A DNA stretch of 12,016 nt from an uncultured Clostridia bacterium. Lineage in GTDB: Bacteria > Bacillota > Clostridia > Oscillospirales > Acutalibacteraceae. This document shows, in pieces, positions 1 to 6,222 of this stretch; position 1 is the first letter of the stretch, and every line of letters begins with the position of its first letter. The stretch covers positions 1 through 12,016 of the forward strand of contig CAMHOI010000016.1 in NCBI GenBank assembly GCA_946186725.1, written 5' to 3'. Position numbers and translations under genes: made by a program. The notes beneath the pieces are model-generated. The model was not told the DNA's origin. It did not search any database and saw nothing but the letters and a program-made list of their open reading frames with translations.

Positions 1-122
1 ACCATCAGAGTGTCGCCCTCCTTGATGCCGAACATCCGCCGCGCCTCCACGGGTACGGTGATCTGCCCTTTGGGCCCGACGCGCACACTGACGATGAAGC
101 GGTCGGGCTGTACGTCTTTCAT
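1..122 (-). CDS. AbrB/SpoVT-family DNA-binding regulator, N-terminal part only
   Basis: The gene starts at the ATG at 122-120 and runs leftward out of the window, so only about 40 residues are visible. They contain the SpoVT/AbrB swapped-hairpin signature: VGPKGQITVPVEARR at residues 15-29, followed by FGIKEGDTL at 31-39. This fold dimerises and binds AT-rich promoter DNA; family members include AbrB, SpoVT and antitoxin MazE-like proteins. A GGAGGAG ribosome binding site sits just upstream of the ATG, and a near-perfect sigma-A promoter lies at 157-185. The C-terminal part, which would separate a global transition-state regulator from an antitoxin, is not in the window. It is transcribed divergently from the transporter/esterase operon and could regulate it, but nothing seen proves that. 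Confidence 0.85.
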   Translation of the reverse strand, partial: MKDVQPDRFIVSVRVGPKGQITVPVEARRMFGIKEGDTLM

Positions 123-156
123 GCGATCTCCTCCGTTTTTCTTACTTTTCCTATTT

Positions 157-185
157 ATCTTACACCAACAGAGCGGGGATGTCAA
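157..185 (-). promoter_or_regulatory. Sigma-A promoter for the AbrB-family gene
   Basis: On the minus strand, TTGACA (180-185, perfect -35) is followed after exactly 17 bases by TAAGAT (157-162, -10). It reads toward the regulator start at 122. This is the best housekeeping-type promoter in the window. Confidence 0.8.
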
Positions 186-197
186 TGCATTTCCTGG

Positions 198-226
198 TTG
201 CTTTTTTAAGGAACGCATGGTATGAT
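198..226 (+). promoter_or_regulatory. Probable promoter of the transporter/CE2 operon
   Basis: TTGCTT (198-203) and TATGAT (221-226) are 17 bases apart, and a TGG just before the -10 gives an extended -10 element. Transcription would start near 233, about 28 bases before the transporter start codon. The -35 is poor (3 of 6) and the -10 good. It lies back to back with the AbrB-gene promoter, so a regulator bound in 180-226 could affect both. Confidence 0.55.
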
Positions 227-260
227 ATTATGTGTTTTTGTGTGGAAATGAGGCGCAAAT

Positions 261-1208
261 GTGAACACGAGAGTACGGTCCAATCTGATCCTGCTCCTGG
301 CCGCCATGATCTGGGGATTTGCTTTCGTCGCCCAGCTGGAGTCGGCCGGGCGCATCGGCACCCTCGGCTACAACGCCGTCAGATACCTGCTCGGCTCGGT
401 CACTCTCATCCCCGTGGCGCTGGTTTTTGAGCGAAACAAGCGGGACAAGACCGTCCGGCACGATCTCATCACCGCCGGTGTATGCGGGATCATCCTCTGC
501 CTGGCCACCAACCTGCAGCAGGAGGGCATCACCCTCATGCACAGCGCGGGCAAGGCCGCCTTCGTCACCGGGTTTTACACCGTGCTGGTGCCCGTATTTG
601 CCTTCCTGATCTGGAAAAAGAAGACCGACTGGAACGTCTGGCTGGGCGCCGGGCTGGCCGTGACCGGGCTGGGGCTTCTCTGCCTGCCGGGCAGCGAGGG
701 CGTTCGGGGCGCCGACGCCTACCTCGGACTGGGGCTGGTGGTGGCCGCGACCTTCTTCTGGGCCGCCCACATCCTGCTGGTCAGCCGCCTGACCGGGGCG
801 CTGGGGTCCCTGACCTTCTGCGTGATCCAATTCGCGCTTTGCGGGCTTTTGAGTTTGCTGGGCAGCGCCGTCCTGGAGCCGGTGGGCGCGGTCGGCTTTT
901 GGGAGCAGATCGTCGCCGCCAAATATCCCATCCTCTACGGCGGACTGCTTTCGGTGGGCGTGGCCTACACCTGCCAGGTGGTGGGCCAGCAGGGCGCCAA
1001 TCCGACCGCCGCCGCCATCCTGCTCTCCACCGAGGCCGTCTTCGGCGCGTTGGGCGAGGTGATCTACTATCAGTGGATCGCGCCCGATCCCGCCTACCGT
1101 CCCATCTCCGCGATCGGCTGGGCGGGGTGCGCGATCCTCTTTATCGGCATCCTGTGTTCTCAGGTCTCACCGTCCTCTCTATTCAAACGAAAGGGTGATC
1201 ATGTATGA
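261..1208 (+). CDS. EamA/DMT-superfamily membrane transporter
   Basis: The 315-residue protein has about ten hydrophobic segments arranged as two EamA repeats (roughly residues 8-141 and 155-298). The first repeat opens with the typical AAMIWGFAFVAQ. Length and plan match the drug/metabolite transporter superfamily, inner-membrane carriers that mostly export amino acids, sugars, nucleotides or drugs; the substrate cannot be read from sequence. I chose the GTG at 261 because TGAGG at 249-253 is correctly spaced and the protein begins with a short basic stretch ahead of the first membrane span. The stop TGA overlaps the ATG of the first CE2-like gene, so translation is probably coupled. As the first gene of a six-gene unit it is the best candidate for a transport partner of the esterases, though this could be chance. 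Confidence 0.88.
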   Translation: MNTRVRSNLILLLAAMIWGFAFVAQLESAGRIGTLGYNAVRYLLGSVTLIPVALVFERNKRDKTVRHDLITAGVCGIILCLATNLQQEGITLMHSAGKAAFVTGFYTVLVPVFAFLIWKKKTDWNVWLGAGLAVTGLGLLCLPGSEGVRGADAYLGLGLVVAATFFWAAHILLVSRLTGALGSLTFCVIQFALCGLLSLLGSAVLEPVGAVGFWEQIVAAKYPILYGGLLSVGVAYTCQVVGQQGANPTAAAILLSTEAVFGALGEVIYYQWIAPDPAYRPISAIGWAGCAILFIGILCSQVSPSSLFKRKGDHV

Positions 1209-2497
1209 AGATCCGTTCCCTGCTCACGCTCCTGCTCTGCCTCGCGCTGGCCCTGGGCGCCGCCGCCTGCGCCGACACGACGGGCACCGCCTCCTCTCAG
1301 GGGGGAAGCCGCGCCTCCGCGAGCAGCGCGGCTTCGGACGCCGTTTCCGAAACCGGCGAATCTGCCGGCGCCGTCAGTGACATTGTCAGTGACGTTGTCA
1401 GCGAGGCGTCGCAGGCGGCTTCCTCCGTCGCGGAGATCCCGAAGGATTATTCCCGCCGCACCGTTCTGCTGACGAGCGATCCCTCCCTCTGGCGGATCAC
1501 CGGCCGCACCTACGAGGTCAACGCCGCTGACGGGCGCAAGTCCATGTGCTTCGATATGGGCGGGATGGGCTTTCACTTCACCGCCGACTGCGAGGGGGAC
1601 GTCTCCCTCCAGATCTCGATGAGGACCTCCTCCAACAACGACGGCAAGAACTATCAGCACTTCCTCGTCCGAGTGGACGGCGAAGGCACCGACGTCACCG
1701 TCGACGGCAGCACCAGCGAGGCCGTGCGCACTCTCCCGCTTGCCACGGGGTTGAGCAAGGGCCGGCACACCTTTGAGGTCTACCGGTGCAACGAGGGATA
1801 CTGCGGCGTCGCCTCCCTCATCGCGGTCGAACTGGGCGGCTGGATGGAGGCCTATCAGGCGCCCAAGCGCGACCTCAAGATGGTCTTCCTGGGCGACTCC
1901 ATCACCGTCGGCCTCGGGGTCAACGCCAAGAGGGGCTCCGCCGACGAAAAGGACAACAATATGCACGACGCGACCAAATCCTACGCCTTTATCACCGGCG
2001 AGAAGCTCAACGCCGACTTCTCCATGGTCGCCATCGGCGGCATGAACTGCTCCACCTACCCGGGCGACAGCTCCAGCTGCTACAACTTCTACAACAACTA
2101 CAGCTATATGCGCAACCCCAAGGTCACCTATGACAACGCCGCCGAGACCGACGTGGACGTCTACGTCATTTCCCTGGGCACCAACGACACCAACCAGACC
2201 AGCGGCAAGTACAACATCACCCAGGAAACGCTCACCGCCTACGTCACGGCGCTGGTCCAGCGGGTGCGTGCCGACCATCCCAACGCCAAGATCGTCTGGA
2301 CCTACGGCCAGCTCCATACGGATCGCGCTTCCGTCATCAAGGGCGCCGTCGATGAACTGGCGAAGGCCGATCCGAACCTTTATTTCTTCAGGTACAAGAC
2401 GACCAATACCGATGGCGGCTCCTGGCATCCCTCCGCCGCGGCGCAGGCCAGGCAGGCCGAGGAACTGATCGCCTTTCTCAGAAACAACGTGCTGTAA
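1205..2497 (+). CDS. CE2-like SGNH esterase lipoprotein, copy 1 of 5
   Basis: A 430-residue predicted lipoprotein: basic N-terminus, hydrophobic core and lipobox GAAAC with Cys22, then a Ser/Ala-rich linker to about residue 85. The N-terminal beta-sandwich-like domain (about 90-212) carries WRITGRT, HFLVRVDG and HTFEVYRCNE, patterns typical of the CE2 accessory domain. The SGNH domain (about 222-430) has GDSIT (Ser232), a block II Gly near 278-279, GTND (Asn327) and SWHP (His408). CE2 enzymes remove acetyl groups from plant and other glycans; the exact substrate here is unknown. Asp is missing three residues before the His (Gly405), although Asp403 is close by. Start: ATG at 1205 with AAGGGTGAT just upstream, overlapping the transporter stop. 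Its active-site loop resembles copy 5 more than copies 2-4. A generic GDSL esterase is the alternative. Confidence 0.85.
   Translation: MKIRSLLTLLLCLALALGAAACADTTGTASSQGGSRASASSAASDAVSETGESAGAVSDIVSDVVSEASQAASSVAEIPKDYSRRTVLLTSDPSLWRITGRTYEVNAADGRKSMCFDMGGMGFHFTADCEGDVSLQISMRTSSNNDGKNYQHFLVRVDGEGTDVTVDGSTSEAVRTLPLATGLSKGRHTFEVYRCNEGYCGVASLIAVELGGWMEAYQAPKRDLKMVFLGDSITVGLGVNAKRGSADEKDNNMHDATKSYAFITGEKLNADFSMVAIGGMNCSTYPGDSSSCYNFYNNYSYMRNPKVTYDNAAETDVDVYVISLGTNDTNQTSGKYNITQETLTAYVTALVQRVRADHPNAKIVWTYGQLHTDRASVIKGAVDELAKADPNLYFFRYKTTNTDGGSWHPSAAAQARQAEELIAFLRNNVL
1373..1408 (+). repeat. 12-bp in-frame direct repeat in the linker of copy 1
   Basis: GTCAGTGACATT is followed directly by GTCAGTGACGTT and a decayed third unit beginning GTCAGCGAG. 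These encode VSDI, VSDV and VSEA (residues 57-68) in the low-complexity linker between lipid anchor and domains. In-frame units can change linker length by replication slippage without breaking the gene. Confidence 0.7.
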
Positions 2498-2652
2498 CGC
2501 CTTCCCCGCGGGGGAAACCGATACGTCCGTGGCTCGCGCCATCGCGCCTCTGCTCTGCCCGGCGGAAGCGGCGGACGATTTGCTCCGCGATACCGTGCTC
2601 AAGTCAACCTGCGGCCGGGGCCGGCCGCCAATGATATTAGGGGGAATCCACT
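2498..2652 (+). other. Intergenic spacer with two GC-rich hairpins between copies 1 and 2
   Basis: Hairpin A is TTCCCC-GCG-GGGGAA at 2502-2516. Hairpin B is GCGGCCGG-GG-CCGGCCGC at 2611-2628, eight-base perfect arms of which about seven can pair around a loop. Neither is followed by a T-run, so they are not standard intrinsic terminators. They could stabilise mRNA ends, cause processing or partial attenuation, and so set copy 1 apart from copies 2-5. I see no convincing promoter here. The ribosome binding site of copy 2 (AGGGGGAAT) ends the spacer. Confidence 0.5.
2571..2603 (+). pseudogene. Possible 3'-end remnant of another CE2-like copy
   Basis: In frame, 2574-2603 reads DDLLRDTVLK. The C-termini of copies 4 and 5 read ADFLRGTVLK. 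Bases 2583-2603 match the end of copy 5 at 18 of 21 positions by my hand alignment. No stop follows at the equivalent place, and the upstream sequence shows no other family motif. It is short enough that coincidence is possible, but its position inside the array favours a leftover from unequal recombination. Confidence 0.4.
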
Positions 2653-3870
2653 ATGCGTAAATTCCGTATCCTGTCCGTACTGCTTTGCGCCGTTCTGGCG
2701 CTGAGCGCCGCTGCCTGCAACGGCGGCGAACAAACCGCCTCCGGCAGCGAGTCCAAAGCCGAGAGCGCCGTCGCCTCCGCCGAAGTGACGCCCGCTTCCT
2801 CCGAAGAGGAGCTCGGGCCCTACGACCACCGCAAGGCGGCGCTGGTCGACAACGTCGGCAAGTGGCGCGTCACCGGCCGCACCGCCCAGATCATGGACGA
2901 GAGCGGCAATCAGGGCATGATCTACGATCACGCCGCGCAGGGTTTCTTCTTCCAGGCCGACTGCGAGGGCGACCTCTTCCTGCGTTTGAGCATCAAGATC
3001 CCCACGCAGAACGCCGACAAAACCTACTCCACCCACTTCCTGGTGCGGGTGGACGGCGTCGAGAAGGACGTGATCCATGAGACCACGACCGCCGTCGAGC
3101 TGCCCGTCAAGCTGACCATCGCCGAAGGTCTGGCCCGGGGCAAGCACAGCGTGGAAGTCTATCGCTGCAACGAATACTCCAAGTCCCGATGTGTGCTTAA
3201 CGCCGTTGAGCTGGACGGCACTCTGCTGCCCTATGAGGCGCCCAAGAAGGATCTGACGATCGCTTTCCTCGGCGATTCCGTCACCTCCGGCGCCTGCGTC
3301 TACTCCGCCAATCATGAAGAGAGCTCCTTCATCGGCGACTCCTCCGACGCCACCAAGAGCTACGCCTTCATCGCCGCCAACCTGCTCAACGCCGACTTCA
3401 CCGTCTCCTCCCGCAGCGGCTCCTACTCCGCCAAGGGCACCGAACCCGACAGCATCTATTATACTTACGACTACGTCAGCCGCTCCCGGAACGAAGACCT
3501 CTATGACAATACCAAGGACAAGGTGGACGTCTTCGTCATTTCGCTGGGCACCAACGACACCAAAAAGAGAGACGGCGAGTACATTTTCACCGACGAGCAG
3601 ATCAAGACCAACGTCACCGCCCTGCTCCAGCGGGTGCGCGCCGACCATCCCAAGGCCAAGATCGTCTGGACCTACGGCCAGATGACGCTGGACAAGGCGA
3701 ACGTCATCCGGGGCGCCGTCAACGCCTTCGCCGCCGCCGACGGCAACACCTGGTACTATCAATACACCACGCCCAACAGCCAGGGCGGCGCCTACCACCC
3801 CACCGCCGCCGCACAGAAGCTCGACGGCGAGGAACTGGCCGCCTTTATCAAGGGCAACGTGCTGAACTGA
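2653..3870 (+). CDS. CE2-like SGNH esterase lipoprotein, copy 2 of 5
   Basis: A 405-residue predicted lipoprotein with lipobox SAAAC (Cys22) and a shorter Ser/Ala/Glu-rich linker (23-54). The beta-sandwich-like domain (about 55-190) has WRVTGRT, the Cys104 ADCEGD motif, HFLVRVDG and VEVYRCNE (Cys172). The SGNH domain (about 198-405) has GDSVT (Ser209), SRSGSYSAK in block II, GTND (Asn301) and YHP (His382); Gly379 stands where a triad Asp would be. The role is probably deacetylation of a glycan at the cell surface, by family analogy. The start at 2653 follows AGGGGGAAT. Its LGPYDHRKA entry into the domain is shared with copy 5, whereas its block II loop is shared with copies 3 and 4, so it looks mosaic. 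It begins the tightly spaced 2-3-4-5 cluster. Confidence 0.85.
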   Translation: MRKFRILSVLLCAVLALSAAACNGGEQTASGSESKAESAVASAEVTPASSEEELGPYDHRKAALVDNVGKWRVTGRTAQIMDESGNQGMIYDHAAQGFFFQADCEGDLFLRLSIKIPTQNADKTYSTHFLVRVDGVEKDVIHETTTAVELPVKLTIAEGLARGKHSVEVYRCNEYSKSRCVLNAVELDGTLLPYEAPKKDLTIAFLGDSVTSGACVYSANHEESSFIGDSSDATKSYAFIAANLLNADFTVSSRSGSYSAKGTEPDSIYYTYDYVSRSRNEDLYDNTKDKVDVFVISLGTNDTKKRDGEYIFTDEQIKTNVTALLQRVRADHPKAKIVWTYGQMTLDKANVIRGAVNAFAAADGNTWYYQYTTPNSQGGAYHPTAAAQKLDGEELAAFIKGNVLN

Positions 3871-3889
3871 TCGCCGGGAGGGAATCATC

Positions 3890-4906
3890 ATGGCTATCCT
3901 TCGTTTGACCGACTGTCCCGCCTGCTGGCGGATCAACGGCCGCACCATGCCGGTGACCGACAAAGCCGGTCACGCCGCCTTCAGCTACGATCACGCCGGT
4001 CAGGGCTTTTTCTTCCGCGCCGACTGCGAAGGGGACGTGGTCCTCGTCATGGCCATGTCCACCCAGGACGTGCCGGACAAAACCTATCTGCACTTCAAGG
4101 TCTGGACGGACGGCGTTGAGATCGACGTCACCGCCAACGGCGGCGCCGACGAGCGGATCGTGAGACTGCCGCTCGCGCAGGGCCTTGCGGCGGGCGAGCA
4201 CTCCTTTGAGGTTTACCGCTGCAACGAGCAAATCAGCGGGCTTTGCTCCCTGATCTCGCTGGAGTTGGAGGGCAGACTCCTGCCCTATCAGGCGACCAAA
4301 AAGGATCTGAAGATGACCTTCATCGGCGACTCGGTCACCTCGGGCGCCCAGCTTTTCGCCATCTGCGGCGTCGATCAGGGAAAAAACTGGCAGTCCGACG
4401 CCACTCGCTCCTATGCCTTCCTGACGGGCCGGGCGCTGAACGCCGACTTCACCATCGCCTCCCGCAGCGGCTCCTACTCCGCCAAAGACGACAAACCCGA
4501 CAGCATCTACTGGACCTACGACTACTACAGCCGGATGCGGGGCGAGACCCTCTACGACAACGCCAAGGACGCGGTGGACGTCTTCGTCATCTCGCTGGGC
4601 GCCAACGACACTGAGCCCAAGCGCGGCTTCTCCGACGGGCAGATCCGCGACAACGTGCAGGCCCTCATCCGCCGGGTGCGCGCCGATCATCCGAATGCCA
4701 AGATCGTCTGGACCTACGGCCAGCTCTCCGACAAGCGAGCGGACGTGATGCGGGGCGCCGTGGAGGAGGCCATGCAGAGCGATCCGATGCTTTACTATTA
4801 TCAGTACAAGCAAGGCAACGCCCTGGGCGGCTTCTGGCACCCCACCGCCGAGGCGCACGCGCGGGACGCGCAGGAGCTGACCGACTTCCTGCGATCCATT
4901 TTGTAA
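3890..4906 (+). CDS. CE2-like SGNH esterase without export signal, copy 3 of 5
   Basis: At 338 residues this copy lacks the signal peptide and linker of its sisters; it starts almost at the domain boundary (WRINGRT at residues 13-19). Both domains are otherwise complete: ADCEGD (Cys46), YRCNE (Cys111), GDSVT (Ser148), SRSGSYSAK, GAND (Asn239) and WHP (His317). A GGGAGGG ribosome binding site correctly precedes the ATG at 3890, so it looks like an intact cytosolic protein rather than a truncated reading. Only 19 bases separate it from the copy 2 stop, leaving no room for a lost signal sequence. A CPAC motif at residues 9-12 is unique to this copy. It might deacetylate imported glycans inside the cell, or be a relic of a deletion that removed the leader. 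Confidence 0.83.
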   Translation: MAILRLTDCPACWRINGRTMPVTDKAGHAAFSYDHAGQGFFFRADCEGDVVLVMAMSTQDVPDKTYLHFKVWTDGVEIDVTANGGADERIVRLPLAQGLAAGEHSFEVYRCNEQISGLCSLISLELEGRLLPYQATKKDLKMTFIGDSVTSGAQLFAICGVDQGKNWQSDATRSYAFLTGRALNADFTIASRSGSYSAKDDKPDSIYWTYDYYSRMRGETLYDNAKDAVDVFVISLGANDTEPKRGFSDGQIRDNVQALIRRVRADHPNAKIVWTYGQLSDKRADVMRGAVEEAMQSDPMLYYYQYKQGNALGGFWHPTAEAHARDAQELTDFLRSIL

Positions 4907-4925
4907 CAGAAAAGGAGGCCCTGTC

Positions 4926-6212
4926 ATGAAGCTTTTCCGCCTTTTGGCCCTCCTGCTTGCTGTGGCGCTGGTTGCGGCGCTGACCGCGTGCGGCACCGAG
5001 ACGGGCGCCGCGTCCTCGCAAGCCGCCTCCCAAACGTCGTCCCGGGCTGTCTCCGCCGGGAGTGAAAGCGCGTCGTCCGCACCGGTCGACTCCTCCGAGG
5101 TCGATCCGTCGCAGGCACAGAGCGAGGAGGGCGTATCCTCCGTCACGGCGTCTGCCGGGCCGACTGTCTATGCAAAGGTCACCTACGACGTAGCGAGCGC
5201 GACCGACAAGTTCCGCGTGGGCGGGCGCACCATGAGCGTGACCGCGCCCGTGAGCGGGAAGAAAGCCATGATCTACGACCACGCGGGGCAGGGCTTCTTC
5301 TTCAACGCCGACTGCGAGGGGGACGTCAGCGCGCAGATCGAAATGATGACCTCCGACGCCGAGAACAAGCGCGATCTGAGCTTCTCGGTGCGGGTGGACG
5401 GCACGGCGACCAGGGTCACGCTGGACGGCTCCGCCGCCTGGCAGTCCCTCACGCTGCCCATCGCCAAGGGGCTGACGCGCGGCGTTCACACCTTTGAGAT
5501 CTACCGCTGCAACGAGGCCGTCAGCGGCCTGGTTGATCTGGTCAGCGTCACCCTGACGGGCGCGGCGCAGACCTATCTGGCGCCCCAACGTGCGCTGAAA
5601 ATGGTCGTGCTGGGCGACTCCATCACCTCGGGCTCCCAGCTGGACGGCAAGAGCAAGGTGAACGAGGGCAAGAACATCCTCTCCGACTGCACCCGCTCCT
5701 ACGGGTTCCTCTGCGCCGAGATGCTGAACGCCGACTTCGTCATCGCCTCCCGCAGCGGCTCCTACACCGCCAAGGACGACACGCCCAACTCCATCTACTA
5801 CACCTACGACTACGTCAGCAAGCGCAGGGACGATACGCGCTACGACAGCGCCGGGGAGAGCGACGTGGACGTCTACGTCATCTCTCTCGGCACCAACGAC
5901 AACAACAAGAAGAACAATCAGTACATCTTCACAGAGCAGCAGATCCGCGACAACATCCGCGCCCTTATCACCCGGGTGCGGGCCGACCATCCCAACGCCA
6001 AGATCGTTTGGACCTACGGACAGCTCTCCACCGCCCGCGCCTCGGTGATACGCGGCGCCGTGGAGGAGATGATGGCCGGCGACGCCAAGCTGTACTACTA
6101 CCAGTACAAGAAGGCCGACAACACGGGCGGCGCCTATCACCCGACCGCCGCCTCCCACGCGCGCGACGCGCAGGAGCTGGCCGACTTCCTCCGCGGCACC
6201 GTTTTGAAGTGA
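4926..6212 (+). CDS. CE2-like SGNH esterase lipoprotein, copy 4 of 5
   Basis: A 428-residue predicted lipoprotein: lipobox ALTAC (Cys22), then the longest Ser/Ala/Glu linker of the array (to about residue 85). The domain at about 93-215 has FRVGGRT, ADCEGD (Cys130), FSVRVDG and FEIYRCNE (Cys195). The SGNH domain (about 222-428) carries GDSIT (Ser232), SRSGSYTAK, GTND (Asn324) and AYHP (His405), with Gly402 in place of a triad Asp. A near-consensus AAAGGAGG (4911-4918) stands seven bases before the ATG, the strongest translation signal in the array. The linker start (Gly-Ala-Ala-Ser-Ser-Gln) resembles copy 1, the block II loop copies 2 and 3, and the C-terminus LRGTVLK copy 5. Surface deacetylase is the likely role; the substrate is unknown. 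Confidence 0.85.
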   Translation: MKLFRLLALLLAVALVAALTACGTETGAASSQAASQTSSRAVSAGSESASSAPVDSSEVDPSQAQSEEGVSSVTASAGPTVYAKVTYDVASATDKFRVGGRTMSVTAPVSGKKAMIYDHAGQGFFFNADCEGDVSAQIEMMTSDAENKRDLSFSVRVDGTATRVTLDGSAAWQSLTLPIAKGLTRGVHTFEIYRCNEAVSGLVDLVSVTLTGAAQTYLAPQRALKMVVLGDSITSGSQLDGKSKVNEGKNILSDCTRSYGFLCAEMLNADFVIASRSGSYTAKDDTPNSIYYTYDYVSKRRDDTRYDSAGESDVDVYVISLGTNDNNKKNNQYIFTEQQIRDNIRALITRVRADHPNAKIVWTYGQLSTARASVIRGAVEEMMAGDAKLYYYQYKKADNTGGAYHPTAASHARDAQELADFLRGTVLK

Positions 6213-6222
6213 GGGATCCGGG

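Noticed and set aside
2502..2516. Intrinsic terminator directly after copy 1.
   Set aside because: The stem is short (six pairs, three-base loop) and is followed by AACCGATACG rather than a T-run, so it is reported only as a hairpin.
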